Assembly: GCF_024139115.2 (NCBI RefSeq)
Contig: NC_085140.1
Coordinates: 426,211,781-426,275,780, forward strand
DNA length: 64,000 nt
Direction: 5' to 3'
From: Armigeres subalbatus
Taxonomy: Eukaryota; Arthropoda; Insecta; Diptera; Culicidae
Shown here: piece by piece, positions 9,847 through 20,702 of the stretch
How positions within the stretch are numbered: position 1 is the first letter of the stretch
Layout of the letters: the number at the start of each line of letters is the position of its first letter
Made by a program: the position numbers and the translations under genes
The notes under the pieces: generated by a model
What the model was told of the DNA's origin: nothing
Seen by the model: only the letters and a program-made list of their open reading frames with translations
Databases searched by the model: none

Positions 9847-10770
9847 TTGACCACTAGTTGCACCTTATTGTCTAATATGAAATAAAAACAAACACTATCC
9901 AGCTGATGAGAAGTATGAGAAAATACTTCATGTGCGGATCAATTGTTCCGAGGCAGAAAAGACTTTCTTTTATTAGGTACGTATTTGCAAAGTAGGTAAG
10001 AAATGGAAATATTTAAAGATGTTTAAAATTCACCTGATATTTACCAACAAAGAGGACTTGGTCGCAAATTAATTGAAAAATCACATTCAAATGATTCCAA
10101 TTGGAATTAAGTTGTCATGCAGTACTCACTCATACACATTAATAATTGGAGGAATGTGCGTTTAGGCACGAAACATAATGTTCGAGCAGTTGCGTATCAA
10201 CGACTAGTCGTTCACAAATTACGTAAAGCCAAAATTGGTAAATTCCGTAGACCCCTGGATGTTATATTTCAGTGATTTCTGCATTGACCCCAATTAACTT
10301 AAAATCATTCTGGTTTAGTGACAACCAGTCACCAACCAGGATCGCTCTTATAATCCCCGCACGGAGCATGTTAGTATCCGCATTTTTATTATTAGAATTA
10401 TTTTCTTAACACATGTAATATAATTGTATATGCACTATAATAATAATAAACCGTTTTTCCAAACATGTTTTATATTTTTTGTGGATGTCAGACAATGGGT
10501 GGACTTGTGAATCGGTAAATATAATTTTGTTTCGAGCAGATTTTTTTCTTATTGGATTCCTTCCTCCTTCCTTATACCTTTATAACTATTATAATCTGTC
10601 ATATAGACCCATTCACTTAATAAACAAAAATAACGCCGAACCAAGTTGCAGAACATTTTTCAAGGCTCATGCTTATACGCAACTATCGTACCCATCGTAC
10701 CGCATTTAAAATTGTATACGTTCGATGTAAGCTCAACAGTTTCCATTTGATTATTTCCACTTTCTAAGTC
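9847..10770. other. Intergenic region between two divergent genes
   Basis: This 0.92-kb AT-rich spacer separates the start codons of the minus-strand zinc-finger gene and the plus-strand 272-aa gene, so both promoters probably lie here. I see no strong TATA box. An ATAATAATAATAAA run at 10437-10450 resembles a LINE or MITE tail, and TCACAAATTACGTAAAG at about 10212 resembles one end of the AAATTACGTAACGC MITE. Nothing else is assignable. Confidence 0.4.
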
Positions 10771-11756
10771 ATGGATCCATTCGAAGTAAGTATATGCATA
10801 GCTAAAATTCATTACCACCGTTCATTTAATTTATTAAGCTCAACATTTTGTTCCCATTTCATTTGGCTCGCTAATCTTGTCTACGCAGTATCATTTTTGG
10901 AACCAAATAGAAAAATTGGTGGGACCTGTCCCCGAGAACATTAAGCATCTGTTGCATTTCTCCTGTTTCTGCAATTCCTCCATCGCCGACCTGGACGATG
11001 AACTCATTGATCAGATCGAACAGGAAGCGCGAACCATTCCGTCTATACTACGCATATCCACCAACGAGAAGTTGATGAAGAGGTACTTTGGAGTGTACTG
11101 CCACACGCCGAGCGAGTTTAGGTTTCGGTCCGGTGAACGACGCATGATGAAGAATATCGCACTGGCGGTGCGGAGAAAGGGTCTGGACAGTTTTATACAA
11201 TCGCTACGTAGCACCGCACATCACACCAGCGAACTTCCCGCCGCTAAACCGGTGGTGATTTGCTCCCAATTGCAGAACTATGATCCGCAGAGGCTGCGGC
11301 AGTTGTTGAGGGAGAAAGTTCTCAACGCGGTGACGTGAGATTTATGAGCACTGTTTTAGTGTTCAGTTTTACATTGAAATCGTTTTGTTTTCTTCTAGGA
11401 ACAACCAAGCGGAAATTCTTCCTGACTATCTGAAGATTATCCAGGATAATTTGGACATACAAGTCGTCATGGAGCAGGGCATCCCAGATGCGTACGTCTT
11501 CTGTCCTTTATGCAGTACAAAGGCGAAACTGTCTAAAGATAGGTCAGGAAACATCATTGTTTCAAACTACACTCTTCACGTGCGGAAATATCATGGATTT
11601 GGGCCTGTGAGTCAAAGTGTTAAACGGAAAGCTGAAGATTTTGGTGCAGTAGAATACATCCCGGAGCACATGATTGATCCACTGATCAAAGAAGAGCCTG
11701 ACACCAGTGGATATGAACAAAGTTCCTCATCTTCTAATCCATATTATCCTATGTAA
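10771..11756 (+). CDS. Three-exon protein of 272 aa with a C2H2-like finger, function unknown
   Basis: Exons are 10771-10785 (ATGGATCCATTCGAA, MDPFE), 10889-11334 and 11399-11756, totalling 819 nt in frame. Both introns (103 and 64 nt) have GTAAGT or GTGAGA donors and CAG or TAG acceptors. The start is chosen because MDPFE joins directly to YHFWNQIEKLVGP, and the upstream frame of exon 2 has no ATG of its own. The N-terminal half is helical and basic; the C-terminal half has CPLC...HVRKYH, a C2H2-like finger, followed by KRKAED (possible nuclear signal) and an acidic, Ser-rich tail. There is no signal peptide. I do not recognise the family; a small nuclear or DNA-binding role is only inferred from the finger. 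The AATAAA poly(A) signal overlaps the stop codon region. Confidence 0.8.
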
Positions 11757-11761
11757 ATAAA
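11755..11761 (+). terminator. Poly(A) signal overlapping the stop codon
   Basis: The coding sequence ends in TAA at 11754-11756, and AATAAA begins at 11755 or 11756 within TAAATAAAG, giving an unusually compact 3' UTR. Any more distal signal would be an alternative. Confidence 0.5.
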
Positions 11762-13874
11762 GTGACATAAGTGTCACAAATTTCTCAACATTTTACCAAC
11801 CATGGCGTGGTTAATCAAGTATTAGATTAGATATTAGATAGAACACTACTGTGAGATATTCAATGCCAATTTTAGGTTTTAATATTCTTCGAAAGCCAAC
11901 TTTGACATCAGAGAATCTGACACAGATAAAAAAGTTGTTGAAATTTACACAAAAGTAATGCACATAAAGGGAATGCCAAGAGGAGCATAAATTTAAATGC
12001 TATTATTGTCTGAATGTATGCAATTTCTAATGCATTATGTCACTATTTATACGAACAAATAAGATAATTTAGAGCACCTCCTCAGGAGTTCTCATCGCTA
12101 TTCTTATGCTAGCGCCCGTATTTGAGTGCTATCACAAAACAGATAGCCATCATAGAACAAACTATAATTTTCAAAGTATTGTGGAAGAACCATAGGTATT
12201 TGACGCAGGTCCAAACTTGGCGCACTTTCATATCAAATGATTCATAAAACTTATTTTCGCCAAAAATATATCAAAGAATTAAGCTAGACGGCTTTATTTG
12301 CTCTTCTTCTTTGCATATATGGCATAAAAAGCATATTATCGATGAAGAATTAACTTATCCAAATAAAATATATGGAGGTCATACTCATAATGCGTCAATT
12401 TTTCGCTTTCTTAGCCACAATGCTAAGGATCGAATGATCATTTTTTGCACGCAAAATGACTTTTGTGAGAATTTTCGACCCCTACCTACAAACAACTGAA
12501 CCTTATGAGTAAACTTTTCCTTTTATGATGAACATTGCAACATTTGAACGCATTTTTCAACTCAAAATGTTCTGCGTCAAATTAGGTTCAAAATTCATTT
12601 TGATGTTCCTAAATAACATTATCAGACGAATATAAAATGCTGTGCTTAAAAACTTCAATAATACTCTTAGAAAAAGCAATATGTATTCATTTTATTTTAA
12701 TTAAATCTCTACTACTTAGAATATAAATCAACATTGAATTATTCCACTAAGTGTCCAACCCATGGTAGTATGCCTTATGCTGTCTTCGATTTTGATGCGT
12801 TTTTTTCACGCGTTTCTCACACAGTATTTGGTAATTATGCAGTTTTTCTTTTCTGGTTTTTAGATTCTCGCAAGAAAATAATATTATATAATAAGTTAGT
12901 ATCATACAATTCAATTTACTTTCTCTGTACGAAATTCTAACAGGCCAACAAAATGAACACATTATAAATCAATTACTCCATTGCTATGCAAGCTACTAGT
13001 CAGGCAAGCCTGAATAGGAAATCAAAGAAAAATATGCCTGGCTTTCTTATATAAGCTTCAGTTTACGTTAATAGTTTATTGAAAAAATGTATATAGTCAG
13101 ACAGCTCATATTTTTAGATATACCTGCCGGTTTGCATTGCATATTGGTAGCTTCAACGTTGTTCTAAAAGGGTTCATATACGGGTTGCGTTCCTTGCCTT
13201 GTATCCGTCTCAGTTTATGGATTCCAAATTGAAGATTACCAAAGAAAGTGGTTTTTATTACAAATGCAACAGACCATGATAGGATGGTTATGCAATTAAA
13301 TGTCAAAGTTAGTTCTTCCGTGAATATATGTTTTGACATGACTCTTGAACCTAATTGAGAAGTATTTTGATTGATGTGTAGGGTACATGAAACTAACAAA
13401 ACACTTACATGCCACTTGCAGAACAACTGAACAAAAATAAATTAAATGCCGCTTTGTAAAATTAATTAACTTGTTATTTTATACCGTGCAAAGTTCTTTT
13501 GCGCTGCCATTGTAAAATAAAAGAAATAAGGCGTTTATTTGATTGAGTTTTAACATAGTTTCAAAGTGCGTCAAATTAGGAACAACTTTACGTCAAATAA
13601 GGAACATGGTAAAATTAGTGCGTCAAGTTGGGCACCTCAAGTACCACATAAAAACAAATTTAAAAACTAAGAAATAAACTTATATTCCGAAGTTTCATTT
13701 TTTGTACATATTCTATAATAGTAGAAAGCTCGTTATGCAGAATATTAAGCGAATCCATTTTGCAATTATTTTTTAAATAATGATTCTTTTCAAAATTTTC
13801 TTAACTGTGTCAAATATGGTGCCTCCATACGGTAGGCTCTTTGTGTATCAACAATCGATGAACGGCACTCCCGT
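11762..13874. other. AT-rich intergenic DNA with recurrent GCGTCAAATTAGG motif
   Basis: No gene is supported. The motif GCGTCAAATTAGG or a close variant appears near 12573, 13566, 13590 and 13620, together with TTTGACGCAGGTCC near 12196. This suggests a decayed repeat spanning roughly 12.18-13.83 kb. Open frames of 60-106 codons lack recognisable features and conserved splice structure. Confidence 0.35.
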
Positions 13875-14001
13875 ATAGGGCACTGCACGGAAACATCTCT
13901 TTCTCTTTCGTTCCTCATAAATTTTGACGTTTACTGGCCTTGTTGTTTTCTAATTTCTTTGCAGCGAGAAAGAGACAAAGCAGTCCGTGCAGTGCCCTAT
14001 A
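13875..14001. mobile_element. Inverted repeat with TATAGGGCACTGCACGG ends
   Basis: The left end TATAGGGCACTGCACGG is the exact inverse of the right end CCGTGCAGTGCCCTATA, and the arms continue with CTCTTTCTC / GAGAAAGAG. The interior is short and AT-rich. It is a small MITE-like element immediately upstream of a larger palindrome. Confidence 0.65.
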
Positions 14002-14093
14002 TCCAAGGCGAAAGAGACAGCAAAAGCATGCAATGCTGCTCTGTCTTGAGTGCGTTGTTCAGTAAAGCTCGACTTCCGCTACCCGGTAAAAAT

Positions 14094-14281
14094 CGTTTAC
14101 TCATTAATGGGTACTTTTTCTCTGCTATCTCTTTCTCTCTGCAGAAAAATTCACCCATTTTGGAAGAATAAGTGGATTTACTCATTTAAATGAGTAGATC
14201 CACTTATTCTCCCAAAATGGGTAAATTTTTCAGCAGAGAGACAGAGATAGCAAAGAAAAAGTACCCATTAATGAGTAAACG
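14094..14281. repeat. Near-perfect 188-bp palindrome
   Basis: The symmetry centre is CTCATTT|AAATGAG (14181-14194). Arms of about 94 bp run out to CGTTTACTCATTAATGGGTA / TACCCATTAATGAGTAAACG with few mismatches and no spacer. It probably arose from a fold-back element. Apparent ORFs on both strands here are products of the symmetry. Confidence 0.8.
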
Positions 14282-14289
14282 TGTTTCTC

Positions 14290-15092
14290 CGTGTAGGTTC
14301 GCCAGCGTTTCAATATCATGGAAGGACCACATTCCACGGCATGTTGTGTTGTGCTATTTTAGGATAGCGCCCCATCTTCTCACCAGTGGTTTCTATTTTA
14401 GGTACATATAGCAACTTCATAAACATATGAAGTTCTCACCGGGCGTTGCTAAAAGCAGTCATATTTGGCTCTACATTCCAATTTTACTGGACCAGCTGTT
14501 CAACATAGTGTGATGACCACCCTATCGAAAGCTACTGGCTGCTGGTCCAGCCAGGCCAATTGAAAGAATAAAGTAGATTAGTTTATTGCTGACTGTGAAC
14601 GCGCACGTACCTCATTGTAAACTTGTATATCACACACCCGTCTATTGTGTTTAGATATGCGTGCATGTCTGTCTGGTGGTTACGACTAAGGCTAGACATA
14701 ACACATAGTATTCATTTAGTATCTCTATAAAAAAATCTGTATGAATGCTTCCACAAATGCTGAAGAATGTCCCGGAGGAATTTTTGTAACAACTTCCGTA
14801 GGAATCAGGAGAATTCCCTGTCCACGGATGATGGGGTCAACGTTGATAAGTCAAGTGTCTGCATATTGTTAAAATTGTGAAATAATTTGTTCGTTTATAG
14901 CACACATTGCTAGTATTATTAGTACTCAACACATTACCGTGTGAATTTAATTGCATCCGAGTATGGTTACACTATTAAGGTGAAGGTGGGTTGAGTACCA
15001 AAACAAAGCTTTGAAAGTATTGGTATAATAAAAACTGTCATATACTGTAGTAGTATTTGTGTCGTATTTATAAAAAAAACAAAGAATATTAG
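14290..15092. other. Intergenic DNA, no gene seen
   Basis: The stretch is mixed AT-rich sequence with a short decayed GGAATTT-type block near 14770-14820. No RNA gene, splice-consistent exon or complete mobile element could be recognised. Confidence 0.35.
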
Positions 15093-15871
15093 TAGGGTGG
15101 TTCAAAAAACGACCCAGCACCACCATACTCACTCGATTCCGTCCCATGCTCCGAGTGTCCTCCAAAAACCGATTTTAACAAAAACTGGTTGAGCGCAAGC
15201 CGGTTCAAGTTTGTATGAAAACTAGTATGGGAAACTAAACCTTTTATTACATTGGCTACAGTGCCTCCCCTCCAAACGCTGGCGGAAAGTGAACCCACAT
15301 AGCTGAAAGCATCTGAGACTTCACTGAACGAAAACCGCACCGCAGGAAAGATCCATTGATTACGTAACGCAAAAATAGCATTTTATACCCCACGTCACAC
15401 TTTTTGTATGAAGCATTTGCTCCTAGCGCGATTGTGTAGACTAGACTAGACTAGAAGTATCTGCCCCTGGTGTGATAGATATCACACACAAATTCTGGGT
15501 ATTTTGTTAAATTGCACGTTTCACTGATGCCTTCTGAGAAGCCTAATTATCATGCTAAAGATTCGCAACCTCGCTTAAAATCCACTCCCAACTATTGGAA
15601 CGACCATTCTATATGGTTTGTCTATGAAGTTGAAGCTCTTGAATATTTCATCCAGTCATATGGTCTCCCCCCTTGCCATAGCCCAATGACGGAGTGCCAT
15701 AATCAGAATAACGTAAAATTCAACCTCGCCATATCAACTGTCATACAAACCTGAAACAACCTGTGCACGGAAAGCCTCTATTCTAACCAGCCCAAACCAT
15801 CGGATGACACCCAAATTATAAATCATAATCGACTGAGCGTGGCGGAGCAAAATTATGTTTTGAACCACCCT
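15093..15871. mobile_element. TIR element with AGGGTGGTTCAAAA ends
   Basis: The left end TAGGGTGGTTCAAAAAA pairs with TTTTGAACCACCCT at 15858-15871. The interior is non-coding and contains a fragment of the AAATTACGTAACGC MITE (about 15343-15430: GATTACGTAACGC...CACACTTTTTGTATGAAG). No clear target duplication was found, so it may be a pair of solo ends rather than one element. Confidence 0.5.
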
Positions 15872-16498
15872 GTTTATTAGTTTGCTGCTGCGGGTGCCGT
15901 TGTTTATATTCGCTCCGCGATCAGTTTTTAATCGTTTTTTTTTCGGGCAAAAATAGCAGTTTATATTAAGTTTTCGGTTTAAACAAGTGACTGATTTCGA
16001 AAATTGATGTTCAATTTGCATTCCATCAACATTTCGGGGTGTTCATGTGCGGAGAAGTGAGTAAAAACTTGATATTTTCAGTGCCCTTTGAGAAGAAGTG
16101 AAGTGCAGTGATAAACCCACCAAATCGCGAGTGGCTATTAAATTGGCACGAAATTGCTGATTAATGCTATAATTCGTGCCGAAATGCATAGGACTTTTTG
16201 AAGAAACATGTTCATTATCACGGGAAGTAAATAAATATGTTGTGAACAGGTTAGTAATTTGAATATTAAACTTTTGTTCGATGCTGTTCGAAGTATTCGA
16301 ATGCTGGTGGGAGAGGGGTGCGGGAGCTGTGGGGTTGACTCGTGGAAGGTCCGGTGCCATCTTGACTGCCATCGTGGTACTCTTCCAACTATGTCCTTAA
16401 GCAATACTGAAGTACGTACTTTAAACCCGGTAACATTTCAATTTAACAGAAACGCGTCGAGTATTTTTTGCCAATATATAGAAAATAATTAAACACTT
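15872..16498. other. Intergenic DNA, no gene seen
   Basis: Several overlapping frames of up to 109 codons occur on both strands, but none has a domain, a signal peptide or consistent splice sites. Nothing is assignable. Confidence 0.3.
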
Positions 16499-16729
16499 CG
16501 GGACCGCTTTGCGATTTGGGCGTAACTTATTTTGTAAACAAACATTGGAAGGCGAATTCCTGCTAAAACAAGCATTTCATGAGGAAACCACGGTATGTAT
16601 CCGACAGATTAAGCTTTCCTCTACCAGATAAGGGAATTAGTTTAGGATGAAAACGCTTGCATTATCCGGAATCCATGAAGCAATGTTTGTTTTCAAAATA
16701 AGTTACGCCCAAATCGCAATTCAGTCCCG
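16499..16729. mobile_element. MITE with 4-bp ACTT target duplication
   Basis: The element begins CGGGACCGCTTTGCGATTTG and ends CAAATCGCAATTCAGTCCCG. The arms are about 50 bp (GGGCGTAACTTATTTTG shared), and ACTT flanks both sides (16495-16498 and 16730-16733). It is non-coding, 231 bp. Confidence 0.8.
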
Positions 16730-16999
16730 ACTTGATATATCATATCTCCATGCAAATACTTAGAGAAGGTGTCGCATGATCTAACAACTTCTTCTTGAGT
16801 ATATGCTGCGGAGGTTCCGGCAGGGTCTAGTACCAGTCTTAACTAACAAAATACTAACACAAAAGACTGGGAAGCAAACGATCATCCATTGCACCAATTT
16901 TAGTTCATAGTTCAGTATACAGTAAGTAGTGAAAGTAGATACTGTAGATTTACTAATTTTGCATTGTATATGGTAATTGTATCCGTTATTTCTTCTCAG

Positions 17000-17195
17000 A
17001 ATAGAGGTAATAAACTATAGAGGAAGATTGTCGCTGTCGTCACTGGCGAAACATCTTTTGCTGGCGAGGATAGGGCACTAAATGTCAACGAAGGAAAAAT
17101 CAGTACGTTTTGACAGATAGGTACCCAACATGCTTGGGGACGATAACAAAGGGAACCGCAGCGACAATCGTCCTCTATAGTTTATTACCTCTATT
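17000..17195. mobile_element. MITE with 8-bp CTTCTCAG target duplication
   Basis: Terminal inverted repeats AATAGAGGTAATAAACTATA / TATAGTTTATTACCTCTATT extend to about 37 bp. The flanks CTTCTCAG at 16992-16999 and 17196-17203 are identical. The 8-bp duplication suggests hAT-type mobilisation, although the terminal bases are atypical for hAT. Confidence 0.8.
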
Positions 17196-17203
17196 CTTCT
17201 CAG

Positions 17204-18946
17204 TAATCTTTGTTATTTTACTACTACTTTCACTGCATGGATCAACGTATAAACAAACCTGTTTCGCTCTTCATTTTTTCGGGTTAGGAAAAAATAATAC
17301 ATACTCCAATGTAAAGAAAGATTGAAGAACATAGGAGACGTGACTATGTGTATTCTGAAAGACATATAAAATTAGTTGACTACCTTATAACACAGTAAAT
17401 GACCGATAGGGAATGAACACATGATCAGCGCTAGACGGTAAAACAAGAGATAGAGTCACGTTTAACTGAGACCTTAGCCACCTATGTGCATGAGAATAGA
17501 CCATATGATGCTTTCATCCACTATCCTTTTCTCTACAGGACTAATAGTTTGACCACCTAAGGTCGTGAGGAGGATCAATCAATGTCTTTTTAAGCCCATC
17601 ATCAAATGGAAGCTCACGGAATGATTTGAAATCTTTACTGACTGAATCTAGTTCCGAGACAATGATGATGCTATGCAAGGCCGTCATAAGTCCACAAAGA
17701 TAGTATCTGGCGTTTTCTTGGAACATGGTTCTTCAAAATATGTAGTTGGTAAAATAGCAGGCTCAAATTTTTTAAGATTGTTTGGTGAACGGTTCTGAAC
17801 TGTGGCCCATTTTGGCTTTTCAATTCAGTTTCGACTGCTTTCACTAGATAATTTTCAAAACTTTGGACGATTATTGATATTCATCAAATTGTAATACGAT
17901 ATTTTAGTTTCAAAATACGTTTTCATGAAAGGTGTTTATTTGAACAGCAATTCAAATTTAACGAGATGTATCGCAATTCCTATACCATATACATAATTGT
18001 ATTAACACTGACTCGCGATTGAAAATTAAGATTTTGAACAAACTTTTAAAGCTTCTTTTGTTTGATGGGGACATTACTTAAACGCTATTGACGAGAAAAC
18101 TATGTACTTCGAAACAATACCACTCACACTGAATACTCCGAACAATATTGAAAAAGACTTTTTATAAGAACTGTTTAGATCAGGCCTTAACAGCAGACTG
18201 TAATGACGAATAGACTGATCATGGACAACTAAAATTTGAAACATCAGACAACTCTAACTGGAAGAATACAAATATCAACACGACACACTAAAAAACACAT
18301 TTGTTTAACCGCTTAAATATAAGGGAAGCTCTTTGTGATTTATAATTGGAATCAAAGTTAATACATATAATCTAATATTATAACCGACATCTCTCCACAG
18401 CTTTAATATTCATCATAAAAATATCCCCAACCTGCCCAAACTCCTAAGGCAGTGATATACTAGCTGTATATCCCGCAAAACTTAAAACCCCCATGGGTAA
18501 AGATGTTGTGAAGCCTTATCCTTTAGTCCCTGGTGTATCATGGACGATATGAATTTCAAATTCACATCGGTGACTTGGCCCCCGGCCCCCTTATTTATCA
18601 ATAAAATAAAATAAAATAATAACTTCCGTAGGAATCCGGAGAATTCTCTTGGGAAAACTTGAAAAGTTTTCGTATGAAACCACGGAAGAAATCATAGCGG
18701 GGCATATAATTTAAAAGAATTCTTGGAAGACTCTCTGGAATAAATCCTGACCCGTTCTGGAGGAACTGTTGGAAAAAGTTAGGCAGAAGGCTACGGCAGT
18801 ACACCTGAGGATATTCCTAAAACAACTCAAGGGTTTCTGGAGAACTCCAGGAGAAATCTTCTAGGGATTATATAGATGAATTTCTAAAGAACATCCTGTT
18901 TAAAAAATCGTGAGAAATGAGAAACTTGCGGGAGATTTTCTGGAGG
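17204..18946. other. AT-rich intergenic region with decayed repeats
   Basis: No gene is supported. An ATAAAATAAAATAAAATAA tail at 18600-18618 follows TCCCTGGTGTATCATGG and could be the end of a retroposed repeat. A decayed GGAATTC-type block follows at 18620-18880. Confidence 0.35.
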
Positions 18947-19027
18947 AAGCTCGTATTTGTGGGGCGTGCATTACTATGACTCGCTAAATGTTTTTTTTCC
19001 AAACCCAGACTGCAAACAGAAATTTGT
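18947..19027 (-). pseudogene. Duplicated fragment of the ZAD zinc-finger gene
   Basis: About 81 bp match 8098-8174, the start of exon 4 plus its 3' splice site in the zinc-finger gene, including GTGGGGCGTGCATTACTATG and CCAAACCCAGACTG. The encoded residues SLGLEKKHLASHSNARPTNT carry a one-codon insertion relative to the parent SLGLEKHLASHSNARPTKT. The copy includes intron sequence, so it arose at DNA level and not by retroposition. It directly abuts repeat copy C. Confidence 0.85.
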
Positions 19028-19029
19028 AA

Positions 19030-19870
19030 AAATATCAAAATCAACCAATCCCGTTCATGCATTCCCTACACGGACATCAGATTGATATAAGTTACGGGCC
19101 TTTTGACCCACCGTTTCATTTTCTCTGGGTATAAATAGCCCTGTGTTTCGCGCCCGCGCGTAATTTCGGTTCGAGAATCCACGGAGAGTGGACAGAACGA
19201 TGGCAGTGAAGGCGGTGTTTGCTGCATCTGTAGCGGCTCAGCGGCAAACAGACTTTCGTCGGCGTCATCGGCACTCCAGTGAAAATTTCTCGCATGGTTC
19301 GGGATCAGGATTTTTGGGAGGCGCATTATTCGAAATTAATCGGTTCTTTTCAGAACCTCAATTTTCCAAAAGAAAAGGTTGAGCAGAATACATTTTTATC
19401 AAGGATAAATCATCATCGCTTGGCCACAGCGGAAATTGACTTCTGCAGCAGAATCACAAGCGCGCGTCGGACTGTTGAGTGGTTGCTGTTAGTGATTCGG
19501 AAGGCGCATTATTTATATTATTCGGTTCTTCTCAGGAACCAACATTCTATAAAAGGGAAGGTTAAGGAAGAATTTGGTTCAAAGTAAAAATGAATTGCTT
19601 GGCAATCGCAGAAAGTTTTCGTCCGTAGCTCGGACGTCGGAGGGAGATGCTGCCGCATGGATGACATCAGTTTCCGTAATGTGTAATTTATTTCAAGATA
19701 CTGATTTGGTTTTGTTGCTGTTAGTGTTCGGAAAGGCGCTTTATGGAGAGAATACTACAATTTTATAAAAGAGAAGGTTGAGCCAAGAAAATTTGTCTTC
19801 AAAGTGTATATCATGATCGATTTGTGATGACAGTCGTCAGTCCATCGTGAGTCTCTCTCAGACTGCAAAA
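19030..19870 (+). repeat. Composite repeat copy C with two histone-type hairpins
   Basis: AACCAATCCCGTTCATGC (CCAAT at 19045-19049) is followed by TATAAATAG at 19130-19138 and hairpins at 19342-19357 and 19524-19540. Each hairpin is preceded by GGCGCATTATT and followed by a purine-rich AAGGTTGAG/AAGGTTAAG. A third decayed module (ATTTTATAAAAGAGAAGGTTG) is at about 19760. No conserved protein is encoded. Confidence 0.6.
19342..19357 (+). promoter_or_regulatory. Histone-type 3' stem-loop, perfect six-pair stem
   Basis: GGTTCTTTTCAGAACC is a perfect six-base-pair stem with a TTTC loop, the canonical histone 3' hairpin. The downstream sequence AAAAGAAAAGGTTGAG is purine-rich like a histone downstream element. 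There is no histone ORF upstream. Confidence 0.6.
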
Positions 19871-19948
19871 ATGTATTCGCATGCCGAAATGTACTCCACC
19901 GCACTGCTTCCACGAACTCCACAAACGCCAGCGGAACAAGCATGTTGC

Positions 19949-20129
19949 GAACGAAATGGCTCGCGCGCGCGGAAAAGCAGCTTTCTTGTAGTCAATAATG
20001 TATACTCTCTAGCTCCGCCCATTTGGTGAGTGTTCACACTCATCCCGATTAACAAAGAGGCGGGACTAATGCGCCGTCTTACTTGATTACAAGAAAGTTG
20101 CTTTCCGGTGCGCGAGCCATTTTGTTCGA
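19949..20129. mobile_element. GC-rich fold-back element, copy 3
   Basis: The left arm GAACGAAATGGCTCGCGCGC...TTTCTTGTAGTCAAT pairs with the right arm TTGATTACAAGAAAG...GCGCGAGCCATTTTGTTC. The conserved centre contains ACAAAGAGGCGGGACTAATG. It sits directly downstream of repeat copy C. Confidence 0.7.
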
Positions 20130-20177
20130 TATGTCGCGGAAAGCGGCAAGCGGTCCCAGCAACTGGATCTGGATTTG

Positions 20178-20606
20178 TCATCCGATTTTCGCGGTGTGAA
20201 GGATGGATGGTTCTCCCAGCAGCTCATGCAACTCGTGGTTCATTCGCCTCCTCCACGTACCGTCCGCCATCAGCACCCCACCATAGATGGTACGCAGCAC
20301 TTTCCTTTCGAAAACTCCAAGTGCGCGTTGGTCCTTCACGAGCATCGTCCACGTCTCGTGTCCGCAGAGAACTACCGGCCTAATGAGCGTTTTGTAGATT
20401 GTTAGTTGGGTACGGCGGCGAACTCTATTCGATCGCAGGCGTCTTGCGGAGTCCAAAGTACGTACCATTTCCAGCCAAACTCGCGGTGGGTGGCTCACAT
20501 TGTTTTCTCTTGAACCTCTTCCTATCATGTACTTCGTCTTCGACGTGTTGATGACTAGTCCGATCCGCTTAGCTTCCCTCTTCAGTCTGAAGTAGGCTTC
20601 CTCCAT
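20178..20606 (-). pseudogene. RTE reverse transcriptase, C-terminal segment
   Basis: A 142-codon segment contains LVINTSKTKYMIGRGS, typical of the RT thumb start, then TIYKTLIRPVVLCGHETWTM and FERKVLRTIYGG, which are standard LINE ORF2 C-terminal motifs. The palm active-site strand just upstream (20607-20700) is FSDDID instead of the usual YADD-type box. It belongs to the broken element spanning 20170-24040. Confidence 0.75.
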
Positions 20607-20702
20607 CTTCTCAAAGTTACGTGCCGTAATATCTATGTCGTCGGAGAAGCCAAATAGCTGGACGGACTTATTGAAAATTGTACCACTCGTGTTAATCCCT
20701 GA

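Noticed and set aside
13959..14185. Paired open frames on both strands near 14 kb
   Set aside because: They arise from the 188-bp palindrome, which makes the two strands alike. There are no coding signals.
18598..18804. Open frame over the decayed GGAATTC-type repeat
   Set aside because: It is simple-sequence derived and has no recognisable protein feature.
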